A stretch of 64,000 bases of DNA from Prauserella shujinwangii (GTDB lineage: Bacteria > Actinomycetota > Actinomycetes > Mycobacteriales > Pseudonocardiaceae), in assembly GCF_003001955.1 (NCBI RefSeq), contig NZ_PVNH01000003.1, forward strand, positions 558,001-622,000, in the 5' to 3' direction. Positions 53,526 through 60,876 of the stretch are shown piece after piece. The position numbers and the translations under genes were made by a program. Under the pieces are notes generated by a model that saw only the letters and a list, made by a program, of their open reading frames with translations, did no database searches and had not been told where the DNA came from. Position 1 is the stretch's first letter. Every line of letters begins with the position of its first letter.

Positions 53526-55217
53526 ATGGCTTACGAGGCTGCACAACAGGGCGTGCATCGGATCTGCGACCGGTTCGTCGAGGACTATGCCGCCGCCGAC
53601 CCGATCATGGCGACCGCGATAGGCGTCGCCGGACACGACGACCAGGTCACGGACTACTCACCGGAGGGCTACGCGGCGCGGGCCGCGCTGGCGAAGCGGG
53701 CACTGCGGGAGATCGCGGACGTCACCCCGGCCGACGAGGCCGAGCGGGTGGCGAAGGCGGTGTTCACCGAGCGTGTCGGGCTGGACGTGGAGATCCACGA
53801 GGCCGGGCTCGACCTCGGCGCTCTCAACGTGATCGCCAGCCCGGTGCAGGAACTGCGGATGGTGTTCGACCTGATGCCCGCCGAGACCGCCGAGCACTGG
53901 CGGACCATCGCCGCCCGCCTGGCACGGGTACCCGAGGCGCTCGACGGCGTCCGGGCGTCACTGCTCACCGCCGCCGGTGCCGGGCGCGCCCCCGCGCTGC
54001 GGCAGATCAGCAAGGTCGCCGAGCAGGCCGAGGTGTGGGCGGGGATGTCCGGCGACGCGGGCTTCTTCGCCACCATGGTGGAGCAGGCGAAGGACATCCC
54101 GGACACGCTGCGTCGCGACCTGGAGCACGCGGCCACCTCCGCGCAGGAGGCCTACGCCGAGCTGGCCGGGTTCCTCCGCGCCGAGCTGGCTCCCGAGGCG
54201 CCCACCAAGGACGCCGTCGGCGAGGACGTCTACCGCCTGTGGTCCCGCTACTTCGTCGGCGCCGAGCTCGACCTGCGCGAGGCGTACGAGTGGGGCTGGG
54301 CGGAGTTCGCGCGCGTCGAGCGGGAGGCGAAGGAGGTCGCCGAGCGGATCAGGCCGGGCGCCTCGCTGGCCGAAACCGCGGCCGCGCTCGACGCCGACGA
54401 GCGGTACCGCGTCCACGGACAGCGCGCGCTGGAGGAGTGGATGCAGCGGCTGTCCGACGACGCGCTGCGGTCGCTGCGCGGCTCGCACTTCGAGATCCCC
54501 GACCCGCTGATGGCCCTGGAGTGCCGGATCGCGCCGCCCGGTGGCGGCGTCGGCGCCTACTACAGCGCCCCCAACGAGGATTTCTCCCGGCCCGGCCGCA
54601 TGTGGTGGTCCGTGCCCGCGGGCAAGGAGGAGTTCTCCACCTGGCGGGAGGTGAGCACGGTCTACCACGAGGGTGTGCCCGGGCATCACCTGCAGATCGC
54701 GACGGCGGTGCACCAGGCCGACTCGCTGAACCGGTTCCAGCGCATGATGGCGTTCACCTCGGGACACGCGGAGGGCTGGGCGCTCTACGCCGAGCGGCTG
54801 ATGCAGGACCTCGGTTTCCTGTCCGACGACGGCGACCTGCTCGGCATGCTCGACGCGCACCTGTTCCGGGCCGCGCGGGTGGTCGTGGACATCGGCATGC
54901 ACCTGGAGCTGGAGATCCCGCGGGGCACCGGCTTCCACGAGGGTGAGCGGTGGACCCCCGACCTCGGCCTGGAGTTCATGCTCACGCGGACGATCACCGA
55001 CGCCGACCACGTGTACGACGAGATCGACCGCTACCTCGGCTGGCCGGGCCAGGCGCCCGCGTACAAGCTGGGGGAGCGGCTGTGGCTCGCCGCGCGCGAG
55101 GACGCCCGCCAGCGCCTCGGGGCCGCCTTCGACCTGAAGGACTTCCACACCAGGGCGCTGAAGATGGGCGGCATGGGCCTCGACACCCTCCGCGAACAGC
55201 TCGCCACCCTCTCCTGA
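53526..55217 (+). CDS. DUF885-family zinc-metallopeptidase-like protein
   Basis: 563 aa, full length for DUF885. The zinc site is YHEGVPGHHLQ (HExxxHH type, about residue 382), with a downstream GHAEGWALYAERLM that would supply the Glu ligand. No signal peptide, so cytoplasmic. Related proteins are thought to be carboxypeptidase-like; the physiological substrate is unknown. Leaderless start; followed by a family B hairpin. Confidence 0.87.
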   Translation: MAYEAAQQGVHRICDRFVEDYAAADPIMATAIGVAGHDDQVTDYSPEGYAARAALAKRALREIADVTPADEAERVAKAVFTERVGLDVEIHEAGLDLGALNVIASPVQELRMVFDLMPAETAEHWRTIAARLARVPEALDGVRASLLTAAGAGRAPALRQISKVAEQAEVWAGMSGDAGFFATMVEQAKDIPDTLRRDLEHAATSAQEAYAELAGFLRAELAPEAPTKDAVGEDVYRLWSRYFVGAELDLREAYEWGWAEFARVEREAKEVAERIRPGASLAETAAALDADERYRVHGQRALEEWMQRLSDDALRSLRGSHFEIPDPLMALECRIAPPGGGVGAYYSAPNEDFSRPGRMWWSVPAGKEEFSTWREVSTVYHEGVPGHHLQIATAVHQADSLNRFQRMMAFTSGHAEGWALYAERLMQDLGFLSDDGDLLGMLDAHLFRAARVVVDIGMHLELEIPRGTGFHEGERWTPDLGLEFMLTRTITDADHVYDEIDRYLGWPGQAPAYKLGERLWLAAREDARQRLGAAFDLKDFHTRALKMGGMGLDTLREQLATLS

Positions 55218-55225
55218 CCCGCACG

Positions 55226-55280
55226 GGCAGTGAAGGCCACCTTGACTGCGTTGGACGCGGTCAAGGTGGCCCTCACTGCC
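55226..55280. repeat. Palindromic repeat, family B copy 2
   Basis: Arms of about 21 bp (55226-55246 and 55260-55280) with one mismatch, containing GTGAAGGCCACCTTGAC and its complement; inner GCGT/ACGC. Directly after the DUF885 stop and 12 bp before the next -10. Likely terminator. Confidence 0.75.
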
Positions 55281-55292
55281 TCGCCGCTGCGC

Positions 55293-55298
55293 TATGCT
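55293..55298 (+). promoter_or_regulatory. -10 element of the EamA leader transcript
   Basis: TATGCT, 7 nt before the leader-peptide ATG at 55306. Confidence 0.55.
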
Positions 55299-55305
55299 GA
55301 CCGGC

Positions 55306-55347
55306 ATGCACCGGGTCTTCCGCAGCACCCCGCCGCCGCGCTCCTGA
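55306..55347 (+). CDS. Putative 13-aa leader peptide upstream of the EamA gene
   Basis: ATG with TATGCT 7 nt upstream (leaderless), encoding MHRVFRSTPPPRS. It contains a PPP triplet, a known ribosome-stalling context, and three Arg. It is followed 15 nt later by a perfect 11-bp stem. The arrangement is that of an attenuator leader controlling the exporter gene 275 nt downstream; the sensed signal is unknown. Confidence 0.5.
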   Translation: MHRVFRSTPPPRS

Positions 55348-55361
55348 GCGGGGCGTGGCCC

Positions 55362-55396
55362 GCCGTGCGGCGCTGACCGCCGCACGGCTCCTTTGT
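55362..55396 (+). terminator. Attenuator-like stem-loop after the leader peptide
   Basis: Perfect arms GCCGTGCGGCG (55362-55372) and CGCCGCACGGC (55378-55388), 5-nt loop, followed by TCCTTTGT. A plausible intrinsic terminator/attenuator with a short U-rich tail. Confidence 0.5.
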
Positions 55397-55406
55397 GCCG
55401 AATCGT

Positions 55407-55501
55407 CCCCCAAGGCCACCTTGGTTGCACCCGCCCGTCTCCCAGCACCGCCTGAACGGAGACGCTGCGTTCGATTCCCGCAACCAAGGTGGCCTTGGGG
55501 G
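55407..55501. repeat. Palindromic repeat, family B copy 3, with 51-nt loop
   Basis: Perfect 22-bp arms 55407-55428 and 55480-55501 built on CAAGGCCACCTTGG, enclosing 51 nt. Unlike copies 1 and 2 it lies inside the leader of the EamA gene rather than at a gene end. Confidence 0.75.
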
Positions 55502-55560
55502 CGGTCCACCAGGCTTTCCGGATCAGCGATCCGCTGACGCCCCGCGTCGTCGAGTTCCCG

Positions 55561-55588
55561 CCCGTTTTCGCGCGGCCGCGCGAACGGG
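55561..55588 (+). terminator. GC-rich hairpin just upstream of the EamA gene
   Basis: CCCGTT (55561-55566) pairs with AACGGG (55583-55588), enclosing the palindrome CGCGCGGCCGCGCG (55569-55582); followed by CTCCTCATTCCTT. It could terminate transcription or hide the EamA ribosome site (GGAG at about 55609). Confidence 0.4.
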
Positions 55589-55621
55589 CTCCTCATTCCT
55601 TCGACGTTGGAGCGTTTCCTC

Positions 55622-56530
55622 ATGTCCACGACCGTGTCGAGCGCGGGCACGCGGGCCCGCGCCGGGTCTTTCAGTCTCCTCACCGCAGGCGTCCTCTGGG
55701 GCACCGGCGGCCTCACCGGGTCCCTCCTCGGCGACGCCGCGAGCCTGCACCCCCTGGCCGTCGCGGCGTACCGGCTGCTGCTCGGTGGCGCGTTCACCGT
55801 GCTGTTCCTGGGGTGCGCGGGAGGCCTGCGGGCCTTCCCGCGCACCCGCGCCGTCCTGCGGCGCCTGCTGGTCGCCGGCGCGCTGCTGGCCGCCTTCCAG
55901 GCGTGCTACTTCGCGGCGGTCCTGCTCACGTCGGTGAGCGTCGCGACCATGACCACCATCGGCAGTGTCCCGGTCTTCGTGGCCGTCGCCGAGGCGGTCG
56001 CCGAACGGCGGCGCCCGGCGGGCGCGACCCTGTGCTCGGTCGCGATCGCGCTGCTGGGCCTGGCGCTGCTCACCGGGTCCCCGGACGGGACACCCGACCG
56101 GCTGCGGCTGTTCGGCGGGCTCGCGTTCGCGCTCGCCGCGGGCGCGGGGTTCGCGACGCTGACGATGGCCACCCGGCGTCCCGTCAAGGGGCTGGATCCG
56201 TTGCGCACCACGGCGTTCGGCCTGCTGGCAGGCGGGTTGCTGCTGCTCCCGCTCGCGCTCTGGGCGGGGATGTCGTTGCCGTCGCGGCTCGACGTGCTCG
56301 CGCTCGTCGGCTACCTGGGTGCCGTTCCGACCGCGCTGGCGTACACGGCGTACTTCCGCGGCCTGCGGACGGCACGCCCGGTGCTCGCCGCGCTGTCGGC
56401 CCTCCTCGAACCGCTGACGGCCACCCTGCTCGCCGTGCTGCTGCTCGGTGACCGGCTGGGGGTGGCGGGATGGTGCGGAGCCGTGCTGCTCGCCGGCTCG
56501 CTCGCGGTGAGCTACCGGCGCCGGGGCTGA
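55622..56530 (+). CDS. EamA/DMT-family exporter
   Basis: 302 aa with about ten membrane helices in two EamA repeats (first GVLWGTGGLTGSLLGDAASLHPLAVAAYRLLLGG; second from FGGLAFALAAGAGFATLTMATRR). DMT proteins of this group often export amino acids or related metabolites. ATG 55622 with GGAG about 9 nt upstream; an in-frame TTG at 55607 would add five residues. It has a roughly 320-nt leader with a small ORF and three hairpins, so expression is probably conditional. Overlaps the convergent ATPase gene by 19 bp. Confidence 0.88.
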   Translation: MSTTVSSAGTRARAGSFSLLTAGVLWGTGGLTGSLLGDAASLHPLAVAAYRLLLGGAFTVLFLGCAGGLRAFPRTRAVLRRLLVAGALLAAFQACYFAAVLLTSVSVATMTTIGSVPVFVAVAEAVAERRRPAGATLCSVAIALLGLALLTGSPDGTPDRLRLFGGLAFALAAGAGFATLTMATRRPVKGLDPLRTTAFGLLAGGLLLLPLALWAGMSLPSRLDVLALVGYLGAVPTALAYTAYFRGLRTARPVLAALSALLEPLTATLLAVLLLGDRLGVAGWCGAVLLAGSLAVSYRRRG

Positions 56531-57165
56531 CGGCCTGCCGGGTGCCGTCCCGTCCCGGCGGCGGCACCCGGTCCCGCGACCTCCACCCGCAGTCCGCGCC
56601 GCGCGTCGGGCCTCGGCCGCAGGCCGGCGGTGTGCCAGCCCCGGGGCATCCGGCCCGCCAGCAGCCGCGCCCGCATCCGGGGCGCGTTGTGCGCGTGCCG
56701 CGAGAACGACCGGCTGGTCAGCACCCGGCCGCGCACGCGCTGCCCGGCGAGCGCCTCGCCGACGGTGCAGTCGATCCACAGCAGGTGCCTGGTGCGTCCG
56801 GTCACCATGCCCAGCACCACGAACGCCGCGCGCCGGATGCCGCCCGTCGCCGGGTCGTGCACCACGACGGGGCCCGGCGCGACCAGGGCCGTCAGCACCA
56901 GCCGCAGGTTCTGCAACAGGTGCACGAGCGGCCGGTACCAGGCGTAGGGCGTGCTGGCGGGGAACATCGTGCGCAGCCGGGCGCGGATCTGGTCGGTGTC
57001 GAGCACCGCGACCGGCGAGGTGGCCACGACGTCGCGCAACAGGGTGCTCTTGCCCGCTCCGGGCAGGCCCGCCACCACGAGCAGCGAGCGCTGCTCGACC
57101 GCCACGCACAGCCGGGCCGGGCCCCGGTACACCGGGATGTCGGGCACGGGCTCGGTGAAGTCCAT
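56512..57165 (-). CDS. P-loop kinase/ATPase (AAA_33/polynucleotide-kinase-like)
   Basis: 217 aa. Walker [12 protein letters not shown] (about residue 33) is followed by VAVLDTDQIRARL, the second Asp pair typical of small-molecule or polynucleotide kinases of the zeta-toxin/T4-PNK-like group, and a HDPATGG strand. Arg-rich C-terminal tail (RPRPDARRG ... GRQPRRR). Start uncertain: ATG 57165 chosen; 57213 and 57246 are in frame. Substrate unknown. Confidence 0.7.
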   Translation of the reverse strand: MDFTEPVPDIPVYRGPARLCVAVEQRSLLVVAGLPGAGKSTLLRDVVATSPVAVLDTDQIRARLRTMFPASTPYAWYRPLVHLLQNLRLVLTALVAPGPVVVHDPATGGIRRAAFVVLGMVTGRTRHLLWIDCTVGEALAGQRVRGRVLTSRSFSRHAHNAPRMRARLLAGRMPRGWHTAGLRPRPDARRGLRVEVAGPGAAAGTGRHPAGRQPRRR

Positions 57166-57256
57166 GTCCCCACGAACGGACGGGACGGGGTCCGTCGTTC
57201 CGGACTCGCCCATTCCGGGCGGGATTCTTCGCGAGAACTCCCGCACGCGCGGCGGA

Positions 57257-57820
57257 TCAGTCGAGCGGCAGCGCGCGGCCCAGGATCGCGAACGGCCGTG
57301 GATCGCCCGCGAACCGGTAGTGCCGCAGCACGTCGGTGAACCCGAGCCTGCGGTAGAGCCGCCAGGCCCGGCTCGGTCCCTCCGGCGTGGACAGCAGGAC
57401 GTGCCGCTGCGGCACGTCGGCCAGCAGCCTGCGCAGCAGGTCCTCGCCGGTGCCGCGGCCCTGCCGGTCCGGCCGGACGTGGATCTCGGTGAGCTCGAAG
57501 TAGTCGTCGAGCCAGTGCCGGACGGCCGCCTCCCCCTCGGTCCCGGCCAGCCCGCGCCGTACCTGCTCGTGCCACCACTGCCCGGGACTGCCCCGGTAGC
57601 CGTACGCGAGTCCCAGCAGCGCGTCGTCGGTGTCGAGGGCGGCCACGCAGCGCCAGCCGTCGCGCAGGGCGTGGGTGAGCCACATCGGCGCGCGCTGCTC
57701 CGCGGTGCCCGCCGGATAGTTCATGGCGGCGACGTAGAGGTCGAGCGCCTCGGACAGCCGCGTCCGGAACTCGTCGGCGGACAGCCGCGCGTAGCGGGTG
57801 GAACGGGACATCGCCGTCAC
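57257..57820 (-). CDS. GNAT-family N-acetyltransferase
   Basis: 187 aa. [25 protein letters not shown] is motif A with the Q/RxxGxG/A acetyl-CoA loop; SRAWRLYRRLGFTDVLRHYRFAGDPRPFAILGR is the C-terminal motif. GTG 57820 is chosen because it overlaps the YbaK stop (GTGA); an ATG lies three codons in. Substrate unknown. Confidence 0.8.
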   Translation of the reverse strand: MTAMSRSTRYARLSADEFRTRLSEALDLYVAAMNYPAGTAEQRAPMWLTHALRDGWRCVAALDTDDALLGLAYGYRGSPGQWWHEQVRRGLAGTEGEAAVRHWLDDYFELTEIHVRPDRQGRGTGEDLLRRLLADVPQRHVLLSTPEGPSRAWRLYRRLGFTDVLRHYRFAGDPRPFAILGRALPLD

Positions 57821-58344
57821 GCCGATGATTCCCGCCCGTGCGGCGCGGAGACGTCGGCGGGCTGGCCCCCGGTGAGCGCGACGAGCCCGTCGAACGTCGA
57901 GGGGAACACCGACTTCGCGTGCCCCGCGGCGGCCCACACCTCGTCGTACCGGCGCAGTGCGGTGTCCACGAAGGTGCGGATCGGGCTGGGGTGGCCGACC
58001 GGGGCGACGCCGCCGATGACCTGCCCGGTGTGCTCCTTCACGAAGTCCGGATCGGCCTTGTCCACGCGCTCCGCACCGGCCAGCGCGGCCAGGGTGCGGG
58101 TGTCCGCGCGGTGCGCGCCCGAGGTCAGGGCCAGCAGCGGAGCGTCGGGAGCGTCCGGGAACACCGCGCGGAAGACGAGGCTGTTGGCGATCGCGCCGAC
58201 GTCGACGCCCAGGGCCTCCGCGGCGTGCCGCGCGGTGCGGACCTCGGCGGGGAGGATGCGGATCCGCTCGGCCGCCTCGTCGTGCCCGGCCTCGTGGAGC
58301 GCCGCGGCGACCTTGGCGATCACGGGATGGTCGAGGGAGCTCAT
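57817..58344 (-). CDS. YbaK/EbsC-family aminoacyl-tRNA deacylase
   Basis: 175 aa single-domain trans-editing factor. IANSLVFRA, LLALTSGAHRAD and GVAPVGHPSPIRTFVDTAL (with the conserved GxxxPhGH segment) match the YbaK/ProX-like family that hydrolyses misacylated tRNA (Cys-tRNAPro or similar). The start ATG lies inside a perfect 16-bp palindrome. Coupled to the following GNAT gene. Confidence 0.85.
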   Translation of the reverse strand: MSSLDHPVIAKVAAALHEAGHDEAAERIRILPAEVRTARHAAEALGVDVGAIANSLVFRAVFPDAPDAPLLALTSGAHRADTRTLAALAGAERVDKADPDFVKEHTGQVIGGVAPVGHPSPIRTFVDTALRRYDEVWAAAGHAKSVFPSTFDGLVALTGGQPADVSAPHGRESSA

Positions 58345-58355
58345 AGCGCTATGAG
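58340..58355. promoter_or_regulatory. Perfect 16-bp palindrome over the ybaK-like start codon
   Basis: CTCATAGCGCTATGAG. The gene's ATG (58344-58342) is in one half; the other half contains the mirror-image ATG. Protein bound here would block initiation of transcription or translation. Confidence 0.45.
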
Positions 58356-58424
58356 ATCACGGATCGCCCGGCGGGTGCGACGCAGATCGCCCCGCCCGCA
58401 CTTGAGTGCCCGGCCCGCTGGAGC

Positions 58425-58453
58425 TAATCTGAGCGTGTCGAACATACGTTCGA
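58425..58453 (+). promoter_or_regulatory. Promoter with LexA (SOS) box
   Basis: -10 TAATCT (58425-58430), then TCGAACATACGTTCGA (58438-58453), a perfect 6-4-6 palindrome identical to the actinobacterial LexA consensus TCGAAC-N4-GTTCGA. The box sits about at the transcription start, a repressing position for the HEPN operon. Confidence 0.75.
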
Positions 58454-58483
58454 CTCCGGTGGAGCGCTCCCCGGTCCGGTGTT

Positions 58484-58518
58484 CCGGGGCGCAGGTGGGG
58501 GAAGCACCTGCGCCCCGG
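58484..58518 (+). promoter_or_regulatory. Perfect stem-loop in the 5' UTR of the SOS-type operon
   Basis: Arms CCGGGGCGCAGGTG (58484-58497) and CACCTGCGCCCCGG (58505-58518), 7-nt loop GGGGAAG, no U-tract after it. It lies between the LexA box and the HEPN-gene start and should be the dominant structure of the leader RNA. Confidence 0.65.
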
Positions 58519-58574
58519 GCGCCGCCAGGGAACCTGCCGCTCCGCCACGAGCACGAGATGAGGGAGGTGGGCCA

Positions 58575-59135
58575 ATGGCGATCGCGTTCGCGTCGCACAG
58601 TGGCTCAGTCCAGGACCCGGCCCACGGTCCGGCGCGGGATCCGGTGGCGGGCCCGGACCGTGGACCGGTGCAACCGGAGCTGCCGATCCGGGTGCGGCCG
58701 CCGGTCGCACCGTCCGCGGTGTCCCTGCTCGCGCAGGCCAGGCACGGCTTCACCGAGGCGGGCCGGGAGAGCGATCCCGTGGGCAGGTTCGTCTCCGCGT
58801 ACCTGTCGGCGTTGCGGGCCGCCGCGGCGGTGCTCGCCGCGCGGGGCCGCCCGCACCGGGGCAGGGCCCGCCCGGAGAGCGTGTGGACCCTGCTGGAGTC
58901 GGCGGCGCCCGAGCTGGGGGAGTGGGCCGCCTACTTCGCCGCCAACTCGGCGAAGCGCGCGGCGGCGCAGGCGGGCGTCACCCGTGCGGTCACCGAGGAC
59001 TCGGCCCGGGAGCTGCACCGCAGGACGGGTGAGTTCCTCGTGGTCGCCCGCCGGGTGGTGCACGGCGCCGAGCCTGCCCGGCCGGTCACCCGGTGCGATG
59101 CACGGCCTCGCGTGCGGAAGCCACGGGCGAGATGA
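58575..59135 (+). CDS. SAV_6107-family HEPN-domain protein
   Basis: 186 aa. A Pro-rich, flexible N-terminus (about 45 residues) precedes an all-helical domain (SLLAQARHGFTEAGRESDPVGRFVSAYLSALRAAAAVLAARG; LGEWAAYFAANSAKRAAAQAG) matching the SAV_6107 HEPN group; HEPN folds are often RNases or nucleotidyltransferase partners. ATG 58575 with GGGAGG about 7 nt upstream. It is the first gene behind a LexA box and its stop overlaps the next ATG (ATGA). A catalytic Rx4-6H motif is not evident by eye. Confidence 0.75.
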   Translation: MAIAFASHSGSVQDPAHGPARDPVAGPDRGPVQPELPIRVRPPVAPSAVSLLAQARHGFTEAGRESDPVGRFVSAYLSALRAAAAVLAARGRPHRGRARPESVWTLLESAAPELGEWAAYFAANSAKRAAAQAGVTRAVTEDSARELHRRTGEFLVVARRVVHGAEPARPVTRCDARPRVRKPRAR

Positions 59136-59902
59136 TGCGGGGACAGGCCCTGATCGATCACGGCAGGCTGTTCGAGGCGCTGGAAGCGGAGGTGGAGCTG
59201 CTCGCCGGGGTCGTGCACGACGCGGCCCTGCCGGTGCCGGTCCGGATGTGTCCTGGATGGACGGTCGGCGAGGTGCTCCGGCACGTCGGCAGTGTCTACC
59301 GGCTCGTCGTGGCCTGGTTGCGCGGCGGGCAGCGCCCGCGGGAATGGCAGCGGGAGCCGCGTGCCGGGGAGTCGGTGGAACACTTCTTCCGTTCCGGGTT
59401 CGCCGAACTGGCCGGGGTGCTCGCCGCGCACGATCCCGGCGACCCGGCGCCGACCTGGTGGCCCGCCGACCGCACCTACGGGTTCTGGTACCGGCGCATG
59501 GCCCACGAGACGGTCGTGCACCGGGTCGACGTACAGGACGCCGCCGGGCTCACGCCCACGGTGGTCGCCGACGACATCGCGATCGACGGCATCGACGAGG
59601 CGCTGGCCCTGTGGTTCGGCCACCGGCTGCCGCTGATCGGTCTCACCGGCACCCGCGACGGCCAGGTGGCGGTCCGGTCCGGCGGGCACACGTGGATTGC
59701 CAGGGCTGGGCCCACGGAGACCGTCGCGTGGCGATGCTCCGAGGCGGAGGCCGAGCGGGCCGGCGTGACGGTGACGGGCCGACCGCATGACGTCTACCTG
59801 TGGTTGTGGGGCCGGAACGTACCCGGCTCGGTGACCTACGACGGCGCCGACGAGGACGCGGCGGGACAACTGTGGGCGCTGATGCGGCTCGCCACCCGGT
59901 GA
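59132..59902 (+). CDS. Mycothiol-dependent maleylpyruvate isomerase-family (DinB-like fold) protein
   Basis: 256 aa. N-terminal DinB/MDMPI four-helix bundle with metal-ligand His residues in VLRHVGSVYRLV (about residue 50) and MAHETVVHRVDVQ (about 127-139), and a C-terminal MDMPI domain (VTGRPHDVYLWLWGR). Such enzymes use a divalent metal and mycothiol. Coupled to the HEPN gene (ATGA overlap), so SOS control is inferred for both. Followed by a 21-bp tandem array. Confidence 0.8.
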   Translation: MMRGQALIDHGRLFEALEAEVELLAGVVHDAALPVPVRMCPGWTVGEVLRHVGSVYRLVVAWLRGGQRPREWQREPRAGESVEHFFRSGFAELAGVLAAHDPGDPAPTWWPADRTYGFWYRRMAHETVVHRVDVQDAAGLTPTVVADDIAIDGIDEALALWFGHRLPLIGLTGTRDGQVAVRSGGHTWIARAGPTETVAWRCSEAEAERAGVTVTGRPHDVYLWLWGRNVPGSVTYDGADEDAAGQLWALMRLATR

Positions 59903-59966
59903 GCGTGCCGGCCGGGCGGGAACGGCTTGTGGGGAAGCAACGCCGTTTCGCCCGGCCCGGGCCGCC

Positions 59967-60134
59967 GAGTGCTGCGCCCAGGATCGCGAATGCTGCGCCC
60001 GGGACCGGGAGTGTTGAGTCTGGGATCGTGAGTGCTGCGCCCGGGACCGGGAGTGTTGCGCCTGGGATCGCGAGTGCTGCGTCCGGGATCGCGAGTGCTG
60101 CGACCAGGATCGCCAGGTCCGGGATCGCGTCCCC
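59967..60134 (+). repeat. 21-bp tandem repeat array (family D, plus orientation)
   Basis: Seven units start at 59967, 59988, 60009, 60030, 60051, 60072 and 60093, each exactly 21 bp and headed by GA(G/A)TG(C/T)TG, followed by one degenerate unit. Consensus about GAGTGCTGCGCCCGGGATCGC. It fills the intergenic region after the MDMPI gene (+). The whole 59903-60215 gap has no gene that I can support. Confidence 0.85.
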
Positions 60135-60166
60135 CGCGTGTGCGGTTCCGCGACCTCGGCCGCGGA

Positions 60167-60215
60167 ACTCGTGAGCGGAGACGGGGCACTCGCGTGCGGG
60201 GACGGGGACTCGCGA
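60167..60215 (-). repeat. 21-bp-period tandem repeat downstream of rraA (family D, minus orientation)
   Basis: ACTCG(C/T)G heads at 60167, 60188 and 60208 (21 and 20 bp apart); on the minus strand they read CGCGAGT and start right after the rraA stop codon (60218-60216). Same arrangement as 45319-45371. Confidence 0.65.
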
Positions 60216-60698
60216 TCAGGAGCCGGAAGGGAGCAGCACCACGCCGTCGTCGTCGGCGTACAGCTGGTCGCCGGGAGTGAAGGTGACTCCCCCGAAGCCG
60301 ACCGGGACGTCCACCGCCCCGGCGCCCGCCTTGGCGCTCTTCCGTGGGTTGGTGCCGAGCGCCTTGATGCCCAGCGGGAGCGTGGCGAGCATCGCACTGT
60401 CGCGGACCGCGCCGTTGAGCACCAGGCCCGCCCAGCCGTTGTCGGCCGCGGCCTTGGCGATCAGGTCGCCGGTGAGGGCGGTGCGTAACGAGCCGCGGCC
60501 GTCCACCACGAGGACACGGCCCTCGCCGGGGGAGTTCAGCAGTTCCTTGACGAGCCCGTTGTCCTCGTAGCACGAGATCGTGCGGATCCGGCCGGAGAAG
60601 GCGTGCACGGCGCCGAACTGCCGGAACTGGGTGTCGCACACCCGCAGCTGCGCACCATGCTCGTCGACGAGGTCGGCGGTGCTCACGGCGTCGTTCAC
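60216..60698 (-). CDS. rraA: RraA-family protein (RNase E regulator / HMG aldolase-like)
   Basis: 160 aa. Typical RraA blocks: [59 protein letters not shown] (GxxxRD with catalytic-type Arg and Asp) and [11 protein letters not shown]. In proteobacteria RraA inhibits RNase E; many homologues are 4-hydroxy-4-methyl-2-oxoglutarate aldolases/oxaloacetate decarboxylases, and either is possible here. GTG start with GGGAGG 8 nt upstream. A perfect TTACT/AGTAA operator-like repeat lies at its promoter. Confidence 0.85.
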   Translation of the reverse strand: MNDAVSTADLVDEHGAQLRVCDTQFRQFGAVHAFSGRIRTISCYEDNGLVKELLNSPGEGRVLVVDGRGSLRTALTGDLIAKAAADNGWAGLVLNGAVRDSAMLATLPLGIKALGTNPRKSAKAGAGAVDVPVGFGGVTFTPGDQLYADDDGVVLLPSGS

Positions 60699-60715
60699 GG
60701 AACGGACCTCCCTGG

Positions 60716-60729
60716 TTACTGGCGAGTAA
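60716..60729. promoter_or_regulatory. Inverted repeat TTACT-GGCG-AGTAA at the rraA promoter
   Basis: Perfect 5-bp arms. On the minus strand it overlaps a TATTAC/ATTACT -10-like sequence, so TSS and operator coincide. The form is typical of TetR-type operators; the regulator is not adjacent. Confidence 0.5.
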
Positions 60730-60876
60730 TACGTGGCCTCGGCAGGACGCTACCGGATGCTCCGGCGCCGTGCCCGGTCACCCGGCTCAGCGTTCCGGAG
60801 CAGTTTCTGACGGCTTCTGACAAGGGCGAAACACGGACGCCGCCGACCGGCAACAACGGTCCGCGACCGTGGCGAT

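Noticed and set aside
59967-60134. Possible CRISPR array
   Set aside because: Units are contiguous 21-bp tandem repeats with no spacers and no cas genes nearby.
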